Under the pieces are notes generated by a model. The model had not been told where the DNA came from. It made no database searches and was given only the letters and a program-made list of their open reading frames with translations. 41,844 bases of DNA from Haloplasmataceae bacterium (GTDB lineage Bacteria > Bacillota_I > Bacilli_A > Haloplasmatales > Haloplasmataceae): positions 1 to 41,844 of the forward strand of contig JARDZP010000020.1 in NCBI GenBank assembly GCA_029240795.1, given 5' to 3'. Of the stretch, positions 9,157 to 16,103 are shown in pieces. How positions within the stretch are numbered: the first letter of the stretch is position 1; each line of letters opens with the position of its first letter. The position numbers and the translations under genes are program-made.

Positions 9157-9248
9157 TTATTTCACTCTACCAAGCATAAGTTGTTCCAATAAAAAATGTT
9201 AAGTTAAAAACAAATATTAGCGCATACGATCAATGCACTTTTTTTCAT
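9157..9248 (-). pseudogene. Remnant of a third TasA-like gene (signal peptide only)
   Basis: Minus-strand DNA matches the first ~90 bases of the two intact TasA-like genes. It starts with ATG AAA AAA after a weakened site (AAAAGTGAACAA, where the paralogue has AAAAGGTGAAAAA). After a frame change it reads ALIFVFNLTFFIGTTYAW, then a stop, then SE; the intact copies have GTTYAWWSE. The second Trp of the WW pair has become TAG. Nothing recognisable follows the signal peptide. It lies immediately downstream of the first TasA-like gene. Confidence 0.75.
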
Positions 9249-9294
9249 TTGTTCACTTTTTCTTTAATGAATCATTTTTCATGACCAAGTTTAT

Positions 9295-9331
9295 AATTAA
9301 ACTCCTGGTAATTATTACCAGGAGTTTAATT
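9295..9331. terminator. Strong palindrome after the TasA-like gene
   Basis: A perfect 17-bp inverted repeat (AATTAAACTCCTGGTAA, 3-nt loop) lies 15 bp past the stop. No long U-tract follows on either strand, so it may act as an mRNA 3' end stabiliser as well as a terminator. Confidence 0.65.
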
Positions 9332-9346
9332 GATTTATTTTCTTAT

Positions 9347-9943
9347 TTATGAAGGGATTGCTTCAAGTTGTTGTGCTTTTGCAACTTGTTCAGCTTGAAC
9401 AGTAACTACAAACGGTAATTTTAATCCTTCACCGAATGATCCATTATTATCGCCAAGCTCTACATCAACTGTATAAGTAATCCAAAATGTAGTAAGTTCA
9501 CTAGGTTGTAATACAACAAATTTAGTTGACATTTCACTTAAAGGTGCATCATAGACAGCTACGCCTTTATAATTAATAAATTTAAATGAAATATGTTCAT
9601 TAAGTGGATTTGTAACATCAACGAAAGTATTAAATCTAACTGCTAATGGAACAGATCCTACATTTTTTAATGTAATGATTCTTGTATCAGTTGATCCAGG
9701 TTGAATAGTTTTAGTAGTTTCAAAGAATCCAGTTGTAGTATATTCTTCTAAATCATACATAGCCGTGATATCAGTAGCTAATTCTTTTGGATCTCCAAAT
9801 TTAACTTGTAAATCTAGGTTACCCATTTGAATAATATTTTCGTCAATAACGATTGTTTCACTCCACCATGCATAAGTAGTTCCAAGTAGCATTGTTACGC
9901 TAAATACAAACATTAGCGCGCAAGTTAATAAAGTTTTTTTCAT
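9347..9943 (-). CDS. TasA/camelysin-family secreted protein, copy 1
   Basis: A 198-residue secreted protein of the TasA/CalY (camelysin, peptidase M73) type. Relatives form extracellular amyloid-like fibres and are processed by SipW. The SipW-type signal peptide is MKKTLLTCALMFVFSVTMLL followed by GTTYA, then WWSETI, with a likely cut after TYA. The mature part is beta-rich and contains NIIQMGNLDL, LKNVGSVPLAVRFNT and LQPSELTTFWITYTVDVELGD. An in-frame ATG lies 21 bases upstream, but comparison with copy 2 supports the MKKTLL start, with AAAGGT upstream. It is the last intact gene of sipW-tasA and follows a 188-nt leader with conserved RNA structure. I cannot tell fibre-former from protease by sequence; the fibre role is an inference from context. 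Confidence 0.85.
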   Translation of the reverse strand: MKKTLLTCALMFVFSVTMLLGTTYAWWSETIVIDENIIQMGNLDLQVKFGDPKELATDITAMYDLEEYTTTGFFETTKTIQPGSTDTRIITLKNVGSVPLAVRFNTFVDVTNPLNEHISFKFINYKGVAVYDAPLSEMSTKFVVLQPSELTTFWITYTVDVELGDNNGSFGEGLKLPFVVTVQAEQVAKAQQLEAIPS

Positions 9944-9969
9944 TCCTTTTACCTTTACTTTCATTAATT

Positions 9970-10006
9970 CAGAGTTTAATTTCCTAAATCACTTATTGCA
10001 ACTCTG
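9970..10006 (-). promoter_or_regulatory. Conserved leader hairpin, TasA copy 1
   Basis: Minus-strand stem CAGAGTT / AACTCTG encloses a ~23-nt loop, 26 nt before the start codon. The copy-2 leader has CAAAGTT / AACTTTG at nearly the same place. One base pair differs between the two and is compensated (G-C against A-U), and both loops begin GCNA. Confidence 0.55.
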
Positions 10007-10026
10007 TTAACAATAACTTTTTAAAC

Positions 10027-10098
10027 AAACCTTTAAAACAAACAATAAAACTTAACATGTTTGAAGTCAGTATCCCTAAAAATACTTTTTAAAGGTTT
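10027..10098 (-). repeat. Long-range inverted repeat in the tasA copy-1 leader
   Basis: Arms AAACCTTTAAAA (10027-10038) and TTTTAAAGGTTT (10087-10098) pair perfectly across 48 nt. A small AGTAT/ATACT hairpin lies inside. It is in the sipW-tasA intergenic leader and is not present in the copy-2 leader. Confidence 0.45.
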
Positions 10099-10121
10099 AT
10101 TTTCATTCCTAGGACTTTTAT

Positions 10122-10143
10122 AACAACGGCTTTACCCATTATT
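10122..10143 (-). promoter_or_regulatory. RNA hairpin overlapping the sipW stop codon
   Basis: AAUAAUGG, a 6-nt loop, then CCGUUGUU on the minus strand; the stem is complete if two G-U pairs are allowed. It covers the last codons and stop of sipW. An almost identical hairpin precedes TasA copy 2 at 11886-11907. Confidence 0.5.
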
Positions 10144-10896
10144 ACCCGTATTATTGAGCTGTTCTTTTAATTGTTTAAGTTCTTCGAATAACCTTTTGTT
10201 TTCTTTTTCTAATTCAGCTTTTTTTATTTCAATTTCTTTTTGTTTTTCATTTTTGAATTCTCTGAAGACTTTAACGAATTTTACTCCATTAATAGTGATT
10301 ATAATCAAAAATGGAATTAAAATTAAGGTAATATAACCCATGGTTGTTTTTAAAAATTGAAAGAATAAACCCGCTTTAGGTATTGAAAATGAATACCTAC
10401 CGATTACATTTTCAGCCAATGCTGGATCATTATCAACTTGATTTACGTTAGTACCCTTTGTGATAAATGCATCTTTAGATTCATGTACAATCTTCTCTTG
10501 TATTTGATGGGTTACGATTAATCCATTACTAGAATAAAAAGTAATAATATCTCCAACTTTTAGCTCTTTTGAATCAACTATTTTCGAAATGATGATATCA
10601 CCCGCTTGAAACTCAGGTTTCATCGAATCAGAAAGAACAGTAAATAACTTAAACCCCATGAAACCTTTTCCAGCATCATTATTTAAATTTTTAATTGATA
10701 CTAAAGTGAAGATCATCACATAGACAGCAAACACTATAAGTAATATTTGTAATACCTTCAAAGCTTTGGGCATTATTTTTTTAATTCGATTCAATATATT
10801 CCTTATAGGAATTGGTTTTATCTTTAACCTTTTAATTCGATTCAATATATTCCTTATAGGAATTGGTTTTATCTTTAACTTTTTAATTCGATTCAT
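10132..10896 (-). CDS. sipW: SipW-type (ER-type) signal peptidase I with repeat-built N terminus
   Basis: A 254-residue membrane signal peptidase of the S26B type, whose SipW members cleave TasA-family precursors. The catalytic Ser is in LSDSMKPEFQAGD (Ser91) and the catalytic His in IVTHQI (His130). This Ser-His arrangement is typical of SipW rather than the Ser-Lys of other bacterial enzymes. A first membrane helix spans about 46-67 and a second about 190-212. A charged coiled-coil tail (about 220-254) follows. Residues 3-36 are two exact or near-exact 17-residue repeats (RIKKLKIKPIPIRNILN), very basic and unusual for this family. I chose the ATG at 10896 because GAGGG precedes it; a TTG 18 bases upstream is also in frame. 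It sits between two TasA-like genes. Confidence 0.9.
   Translation of the reverse strand: MNRIKKLKIKPIPIRNILNRIKRLKIKPIPIRNILNRIKKIMPKALKVLQILLIVFAVYVMIFTLVSIKNLNNDAGKGFMGFKLFTVLSDSMKPEFQAGDIIISKIVDSKELKVGDIITFYSSNGLIVTHQIQEKIVHESKDAFITKGTNVNQVDNDPALAENVIGRYSFSIPKAGLFFQFLKTTMGYITLILIPFLIIITINGVKFVKVFREFKNEKQKEIEIKKAELEKENKRLFEELKQLKEQLNNTGNNG
10779..10895. repeat. 51-bp tandem repeat inside sipW
   Basis: Two full 51-bp units (10779-10829 and 10830-10880) differ at about one or two bases. A partial third unit of 15 bases follows. Because 51 is a multiple of 3, copy-number change would keep the reading frame and add or remove 17 basic residues. Confidence 0.92.
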
Positions 10897-10970
10897 TCTA
10901 TCCCTCTTTATCAAATATTTTTATATTACTTTACAAGGATCTAAATATTTTCCTTGCATTAAGAATATTA

Positions 10971-11000
10971 ATTTTATTATGTTGATATACTTTCTTTCAA
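10971..11000 (-). promoter_or_regulatory. Possible sipW promoter
   Basis: Minus-strand TTGAAA (10995-11000), 18-bp spacer, TAAAAT (10971-10976). It lies about 75 bp before the sipW start. Confidence 0.45.
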
Positions 11001-11221
11001 AAAATACTATGATATAGCTTATAAAAGTAAATATTATACTTATAGAATAAAATCGAAATTCGTAATAAACTATTCTAAAATTACTTATTTTTAATCAATT
11101 TCATTAAAATTGTTGAATTTTGGTACTCTAACTGCTTGATTAGCACATTGTTAATATATTCAGACTGTTTTATTTTTAGTACTGAGAAATTAAATAGGGA
11201 AACGGACTCTGTTACTAAACA
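11001..11221. other. Non-coding stretch with a duplicated promoter block
   Basis: I see no gene here. On the minus strand, roughly 11140-11205 resembles the TasA copy-2 promoter region at 11950-12000. Shared pieces are TTCTCAGTACTAAA against TTCTTAGTACTAAA, and GAATATATT. The -10 region is degraded here. Confidence 0.45.
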
Positions 11222-11797
11222 CTATTGACGTATTGCCTTACCCACTTGCTCAATTTCAATTGAGAATTCGAATGGTAATGATAATTTTTCACCGAAAGAA
11301 CCATCTTGATCACCCAGTGTAGGATCAACAAAATAAACTACTGAAAATGTATGTACTTCACCTGGTTGCATTATTACATATTCAGTTGTTAAATTTTGTA
11401 AAGTTCCACTCCATAAATAGTCATCATCTTCAAAATTTAATACCAAAAAAATAATATAATCTTTAAGTTCATTTTCATCATCAACCATTGTATTTAGTCT
11501 ATATGCTAAAGGAATTGAACCCGTATTAGTTAATCTAACTTCTCTTACATCTGAATAACCTGGTTCAATCGTCTTAGTAGTTTCGAATATACCTGTTGTC
11601 GTATATTCTTGTAAATCATACCAACTTCCATTAATTTCGTTAGGATCTCTAAATTCAGCTGTTAAGTCTAAATTACCCATTTGGATAATATTTTCATCAA
11701 CAACGATTGTTTCACTCCACCAAGCATAGGTGGTTCCAAGTAACATGACAAAACTAAACACGAACAATAAACCACATGATAACAAAGTTTTTTTCAT
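11222..11797 (-). CDS. TasA/camelysin-family secreted protein, copy 2
   Basis: A 191-residue paralogue of the 9347-9943 protein. The signal peptide MKKTLLSCGLLFVFSFVMLL plus GTTYA and the first mature residues WWSETIVVDENIIQMGNLDL are nearly identical to copy 1. The rest is diverged but keeps the same framework: YTTTGIFETTKTIEPG, LTNTGSIPLAYRLNT, MQPGEVHTFSVVYFVDPTLGD and GSFGEKLSLPF. AAAAGGTGAAAAA precedes the start. Strong conservation of the export region with divergence after it suggests surface variation under a shared SipW processing rule. It has its own promoter (TTGACT-17-TATTAT) and a structured leader. It is 325 bp upstream of sipW, in the same direction. Confidence 0.85.
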   Translation of the reverse strand: MKKTLLSCGLLFVFSFVMLLGTTYAWWSETIVVDENIIQMGNLDLTAEFRDPNEINGSWYDLQEYTTTGIFETTKTIEPGYSDVREVRLTNTGSIPLAYRLNTMVDDENELKDYIIFLVLNFEDDDYLWSGTLQNLTTEYVIMQPGEVHTFSVVYFVDPTLGDQDGSFGEKLSLPFEFSIEIEQVGKAIRQ

Positions 11798-11827
11798 TTT
11801 TTCACCTTTTCCTTCAATTCTAATTTT

Positions 11828-11865
11828 TCAAAGTTTCCTCCATTAAGTTCATTTAGCAACTTTGA
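11828..11865 (-). promoter_or_regulatory. Conserved leader hairpin, TasA copy 2
   Basis: Minus-strand stem TCAAAGTT / AACTTTGA, 30 nt before the start codon. It is the counterpart of 9970-10006, with one compensatory base-pair change. A GGAGG inside the loop could be masked or used as a decoy ribosome site. Confidence 0.55.
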
Positions 11866-11885
11866 TAAACAAAAATAAACTTTAT

Positions 11886-11907
11886 AACAACGGTTTTAAC
11901 CATTATT
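11886..11907 (-). promoter_or_regulatory. Hairpin resembling the sipW 3' end (probable relic)
   Basis: AATAATGG, 6-nt loop, CCGTTGTT on the minus strand, the same as at 10122-10143. The reading AAT AAT GGT TAA matches the last codons of sipW (Asn-Asn-Gly-stop). The 15-20 bases before it also resemble the sipW end, although no sipW gene is present here. Confidence 0.5.
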
Positions 11908-11966
11908 ATCAATCATTAAGTCGAATAATTAATTTTTTTGTCGATACACTAAAAAATATATTCAAG

Positions 11967-11995
11967 ATAATATCTGTTTAGTACTAAGAAGTCAA
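11967..11995 (-). promoter_or_regulatory. Promoter of TasA copy 2
   Basis: Minus-strand TTGACT (11990-11995), 17-bp spacer, TATTAT (11967-11972). The spacer contains the palindrome TTAGTACTAA, a possible operator. Confidence 0.65.
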
Positions 11996-12027
11996 AATCG
12001 GGCTATTGTCCAATTTATATCCATAAT

Positions 12028-12068
12028 AAAAAAATGCTACCTAAATCAAACATTAGATAGCTTTTTTT
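12028..12068. terminator. Bidirectional terminator after the 12081-12593 gene
   Basis: GCTACCTAA / TTAGATAGC arms (one mismatch) are flanked by an A-run at the left and a T-run at the right. Confidence 0.7.
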
Positions 12069-12080
12069 GATATTAATGTG

Positions 12081-12593
12081 TTATTCAAATAATATATCCG
12101 GATTATTTTTTGCTTGTACAGCAATTGCGACAATATCAAATTTAAGATTTTTACTTTGATAAGTTTCATCAGTTACATCCATACATTCTACTTCAATCGT
12201 ATAAGTATGACTCTCTCCTACCTTAAGAGGATTTTTTGATACAAGAGCATTGTTTTCATTAAACATGGAAGGATGAACACTATAAACCAAAGAATCCTCA
12301 AAGTATATATTGAACAATATAACATCATCTAGTTCACCATTAACATGATCTAGATAAAATTTATAGTATACTTCAACTGTACCAAGATTTTTAATTGTCA
12401 GTGGTTTTGATTGCTTAACTCCAGGTGAAAGGTTAAGGACCGTTTCATCAAATAATTTATTTTGTTTGTCATTAATACTTATTTTTACAGTTGCACTTTT
12501 AAAGATATTATTTAATTTTAATTCATTTGAAAAATAGGCATATGTTGTTAAACTAAGTAATGAAAACAATAATAAAGTAGTTATTAATCTCAT
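12081..12593 (-). CDS. Small secreted TasA-like / SipW-dependent-type protein
   Basis: A 170-residue protein with a short signal peptide (MRLITTLLLFSLLSLTTYA) ending in TYA, followed by YFSNELKLNN. This resembles the TYA-WW cleavage site of the TasA-like proteins and suggests processing by the neighbouring SipW-type enzyme. The mature part is beta-rich: LNLSPGVKQSKPLTIKNLG, then VEVYYKFYLDHV, then LKVGESHTYTIEVEC. The pattern PG-x-x-x-x-x-x-T-x-x-NxG is shared with TasA/camelysin proteins. It starts 12 bp after the membrane-anchored partner with no clear ribosome site, so translation is probably coupled. A terminator follows. I infer a minor fibre or adaptor subunit; no exact family name is assigned. 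Confidence 0.65.
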   Translation of the reverse strand: MRLITTLLLFSLLSLTTYAYFSNELKLNNIFKSATVKISINDKQNKLFDETVLNLSPGVKQSKPLTIKNLGTVEVYYKFYLDHVNGELDDVILFNIYFEDSLVYSVHPSMFNENNALVSKNPLKVGESHTYTIEVECMDVTDETYQSKNLKFDIVAIAVQAKNNPDILFE

Positions 12594-12605
12594 ATAAAGT
12601 TTTTT

Positions 12606-13229
12606 TTAACTTTTGACTTCATGGCTTATTTCACCTTTTCTTTTAATGATCACATAGAGAAAGATTCCTGTTGTAACAACTAATATACTAACTAAAAAAA
12701 AGGGGAAATCATTTTTACTAGTCAGTTTACCTTCAGCGTACCATATAAATTCTCCTGTAAATCCAGTTGATTGATATGAATTTGACGTCTCTATTGGTAA
12801 AAATATTTCAATTTCATAGTTTACAATACTCATTTGTTCATCATTAGATTCTAAATTAATACTCATTAAATTAAATTCGCTTAACGTTCCATCGAATAGA
12901 ACTAATCCATCATTTGATACTTTAACTCTCAATACATTACTTAAATGATTCAAATCATTATTCAAGTCTTTATTAGACTTTAAATTGAGATTAGCTTGTT
13001 CTTCATGAAATACCTTTATACTAAATTGCTTTTCTTCTAGATCACCAGGGAGGATATTGTCCATCTTAAATGCTATTTTCTCATCGTTATTTCCTTTAAA
13101 AAACTCAATCGTTTTTGTTTCTTGATTGACGAGATCTGCTTCTTTATTTTTTTTATCACCTAATGTATAAGTAATAAAAACGACTAACAACATAAATATT
13201 GGAATAATTAATACTTTTAGATATTTCAT
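12606..13229 (-). CDS. Membrane-anchored partner of the fibre cluster (hypothetical)
   Basis: A 207-residue protein not recognised as a named family. It has an N-terminal hydrophobic helix (about 5-23), an extracellular domain of about 150 residues that looks beta-rich, and a C-terminal membrane helix (about 178-197) followed by the basic tail KRKG. The central region contains FKMDNILPGDLEEKQFSIKV and GFTGEFIWYAEG. The LPGD motif followed by a strand resembles the camelysin-like PG motif. GGGAGTGA precedes the start. It is first in a two-gene unit with the secreted 170-residue protein. By position and topology it could anchor fibres to the cell membrane, a job TapA helps with in Bacillus, but no sequence similarity to TapA is claimed. 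Confidence 0.6.
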   Translation of the reverse strand: MKYLKVLIIPIFMLLVVFITYTLGDKKNKEADLVNQETKTIEFFKGNNDEKIAFKMDNILPGDLEEKQFSIKVFHEEQANLNLKSNKDLNNDLNHLSNVLRVKVSNDGLVLFDGTLSEFNLMSINLESNDEQMSIVNYEIEIFLPIETSNSYQSTGFTGEFIWYAEGKLTSKNDFPFFLVSILVVTTGIFLYVIIKRKGEISHEVKS

Positions 13230-13297
13230 TTATAAATCACTCCCATAAATATTACTCCTATTTAATTATATTAATAATTATCAAAAAAAGACATAAT

Positions 13298-13334
13298 AAA
13301 AAAAGCCTGCATGAATTTATTTCATACAGACTTT
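13298..13334 (-). terminator. Terminator of leuS
   Basis: AAAGCCTGCATGAA / TTCATACAGACTTT arms pair with G-U and one mismatch. The A-run at 13298-13304 provides the U-tract on the minus strand. Confidence 0.8.
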
Positions 13335-13344
13335 CAAATTATAT

Positions 13345-15783
13345 TTATCCAACTACAATATTCACTAATTTATTAGGGACAAAGATAAACTTACGGATTT
13401 GTTTACCTTCCATATGTTTTTGTACATTTTCTGATTTCATTGCTAAATCTTTAACGGTTGATTCATCTGAATCAAGTGCTACTTGAATACGGTCACGTAG
13501 TTTACCATTAATCTGAATAACAATTTCAACATTTTCATCAATTAATTTAGATTCATCATATGTTGGCCATCCTTCATAAGTGATTGTGTTGTGATGACCT
13601 AAGACTTCCCAAATTTCTTCAGTAAGGTGTGGTGCGATTGGATTTAATAATTTAATAAAGCCTTCTACATAATCTAGTGGAATCGTATCAGCTTTGTAAG
13701 CTTCATTTATAAAGATCATCATTTGTGATATTGCTGTATTAAAGAACAATTTATCATAATCTTCGGTTACTTTTTTTATAGTTTGGTGATAAACTTTGGT
13801 TAATTTATCATCATTTTCACTCGTGATTTTATCTGACTTAGTATTTTCTTCAGTCACAAATAAACGCCAAACTCGATCTAAGAAACGTCTAGAGCCATCA
13901 AGACCAGTTGTTGACCATGGTTTTGCAGCATCAAGAGGTCCCATAAACATTTCATAAAGACGTAAACTATCTGCACCATGTGATAAAACGATATCATCTG
14001 GATTAACGACATTCCCGCGTGATTTAGACATCTTCTCATTGTTTTCACCTAGAATCATCCCTTGATTAAATAATCTTTGGAATGGTTCTTTCGTTGATAC
14101 TAAACCACAATCATATAATACTTTGTGCCAAAATCTTGCATATAGTAAATGAAGTACGGCATGTTCAGCTCCACCGATGTACAAATCAACTGGTAGCCAT
14201 GTATCTAATAATTCTTTGGCTTCTTTACTATTAAGTTGGGTAAAGTTACCATTACCTTGATTCAATATATAACCAATATAATACCAACAACTACCTGCCC
14301 ATTGAGGCATAGTATTTGTTTCGCGACGACCTTTAACTCCGTCGGTTCTTGTCACTTCAAGCCAATCTGTCGCATGAGCTAATGGACTTTCACCAGTTCC
14401 TGTTGGTTTAAATTCTATAATTTGTGGTAATGTAAGTGGCAATTCCGACTCGTCAAGAACGGTCATCGTGCCATCTTCCCAGTGGATTACAGGGAATGGT
14501 TCACCCCAATAACGTTGACGTGAAAATAACCAATCACGTAATTTATAGTTAATTTTTCGTTCACCAAGTCCATGTGCTTCAAGATATTCAATCATTTTAG
14601 ATTTAGCATCCACATTCGTTAACCCATTCATAAAATCAGAGTTTATGTGTAATCCATCTCCAGTAAATGCATTATTGGAAATATCGCTATCTACTACTTG
14701 AACGATTTCTAAGTTATATTTATTAGCGAATTCATAGTCGCGTTCATCATGAGCAGGTACAGCCATTACAGCTCCTGTTCCATAATTGTTTAATACATAA
14801 TCACCAATCCATATTGGAATTTTTTTATTAGTTATGGAATGAATTCCATAACTACCCGTAAATACGCCAGTTTTAACTTTGTTTAATTCTGTTCTTTCCA
14901 ATTCTGTTTTTGCTTTCGAAGTCGCTATATACTCTTCTACGGCAGCAACTTGTTCATTTGTCGTGATTTCACTCACTAATGGGTGTTCTGGAGAGAGTAC
15001 TAAATAAGTGACACCAAATAAAGTGTCAGGTCTTGTTGTAAAGACATCAAAACTACTTTGACTATTTTCAATCTTAAAAGTAATTCGTGCTCCTTCACTT
15101 TTACCTATCCAGTTCCGTTGCATATCCTTTAGACCTTCAGACCAGTCAAGACCATCTAAATCAGAAAGTAATTTTTCCGCATATTCAGTAATTTTTAATA
15201 CCCATTGTTTCATAGGACGTTTAACAACTGGATAACTACCACGTTCAGAAACCATTTTACCATCGACATTCAATACTTCTTCATTAGCAAGTACAGTGCC
15301 TAATTCTTCACACCAATTTACATCTATTTCACGGATTTCGGCTAAACCTTTTTCAAATAATTTAATAAAGATATATTGTGTTGTCTTAAAATAATTTTGA
15401 TCAGTTGTATTTAATTCTTTATCCCAATCATATGATAAACCTAATTCCTGAATTTGATGTTTAAATGTCGCAATGTTTTTGTATGTAAAATCACGTGGAT
15501 CATTTCCTGTCTGAATCGCATATTGTTCAGCAGGTAATCCAAATGCATCCCATCCCATTGGATGTAGCACATTAAATCCTTGCATTCTACGCATTCTTGT
15601 CATGATATCAACTGCAGTATAACTTTCTGGGTGACCGACATGAAGTCCTGCTCCTGATGGATACGGAAACATAGATAATCCATAAAATTTAGGTTTATGT
15701 TTATCGTGAGTCGTTTTAAATGTTTTGTTTTTTAACCAATAATCTTGCCATTTCTTTTCGACTATATGATGATTATAAGCCAT
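13345..15783 (-). CDS. leuS: Leucyl-tRNA synthetase
   Basis: Charges tRNA-Leu. 812 residues, a class I synthetase of usual bacterial length. The HIGH-type motif is [19 protein letters not shown] near residue 45. The CP1 editing domain contains [20 protein letters not shown] and [19 protein letters not shown], with the conserved Thr-rich and Asp editing residues. KMSKS appears as [16 protein letters not shown] near residue 580. An anticodon-binding domain and the C-terminal [12 protein letters not shown] region follow. The open frame extends upstream into the T-box, but the ATG at 15783 has AGGAGG and gives the family N terminus [13 protein letters not shown]. It is controlled by the T-box listed next and ends in a terminator. 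Confidence 0.97.
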   Translation of the reverse strand: MAYNHHIVEKKWQDYWLKNKTFKTTHDKHKPKFYGLSMFPYPSGAGLHVGHPESYTAVDIMTRMRRMQGFNVLHPMGWDAFGLPAEQYAIQTGNDPRDFTYKNIATFKHQIQELGLSYDWDKELNTTDQNYFKTTQYIFIKLFEKGLAEIREIDVNWCEELGTVLANEEVLNVDGKMVSERGSYPVVKRPMKQWVLKITEYAEKLLSDLDGLDWSEGLKDMQRNWIGKSEGARITFKIENSQSSFDVFTTRPDTLFGVTYLVLSPEHPLVSEITTNEQVAAVEEYIATSKAKTELERTELNKVKTGVFTGSYGIHSITNKKIPIWIGDYVLNNYGTGAVMAVPAHDERDYEFANKYNLEIVQVVDSDISNNAFTGDGLHINSDFMNGLTNVDAKSKMIEYLEAHGLGERKINYKLRDWLFSRQRYWGEPFPVIHWEDGTMTVLDESELPLTLPQIIEFKPTGTGESPLAHATDWLEVTRTDGVKGRRETNTMPQWAGSCWYYIGYILNQGNGNFTQLNSKEAKELLDTWLPVDLYIGGAEHAVLHLLYARFWHKVLYDCGLVSTKEPFQRLFNQGMILGENNEKMSKSRGNVVNPDDIVLSHGADSLRLYEMFMGPLDAAKPWSTTGLDGSRRFLDRVWRLFVTEENTKSDKITSENDDKLTKVYHQTIKKVTEDYDKLFFNTAISQMMIFINEAYKADTIPLDYVEGFIKLLNPIAPHLTEEIWEVLGHHNTITYEGWPTYDESKLIDENVEIVIQINGKLRDRIQVALDSDESTVKDLAMKSENVQKHMEGKQIRKFIFVPNKLVNIVVG

Positions 15784-15810
15784 ATAATTTCCTCCTTCTA
15801 AAATGAAAAT

Positions 15811-16045
15811 AAAAAAAGCATCCTTAAATTCTAAGGACGCATGAAGACGTGGTACCACCCTAGTTGTGATTACAATCATAATCACCACTCAAATGCCTTT
15901 AACGCAAGCTACGATATATACTACTCTTAATTTTTTTCGCATATATAACTCCTAGGCTAGTTCACAAAATTTACTCTGACTTTACACCAACCAGTCAGTC
16001 TCTACTAAGTAATTAGATTGTTACTGCTCCTATTCACAGTTTTTA
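15811..16045 (-). promoter_or_regulatory. T-box riboswitch controlling leuS
   Basis: The minus-strand leader contains the T-box core AGGGTGGTACCACG at 15848-15861. It is followed by the terminator GCGTCCTTA / TAAGGATGC (15818-15840) with a U-tract at 15811-15817. Stem I lies between about 15950 and 16040. A candidate specifier codon CUA (Leu) is at 15958-15960 in GAACTAGC. Uncharged tRNA-Leu would bind and favour the antiterminator. The specifier choice is inferred without a computed fold. Confidence 0.92.
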
Positions 16046-16053
16046 TTATTTAT

Positions 16054-16082
16054 ATTATATTATCATTTATTTATTATTGCAA
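16054..16082 (-). promoter_or_regulatory. Promoter of the leuS T-box transcript
   Basis: TTGCAA (16077-16082), 17-bp spacer, TATAAT (16054-16059) on the minus strand. The expected start is about 16047, where the T-box begins. Confidence 0.75.
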
Positions 16083-16103
16083 CTATTTTTAAGAATATTT
16101 ATT

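Noticed and set aside
10779-10895. CRISPR array
   Set aside because: The 51-bp units are directly adjacent without spacers and lie in frame inside a gene.
11828-11865. Known riboswitch class (c-di-GMP, preQ1, fluoride) in the tasA leaders
   Set aside because: None of the conserved core sequences of these classes could be found; it is reported only as a conserved hairpin.
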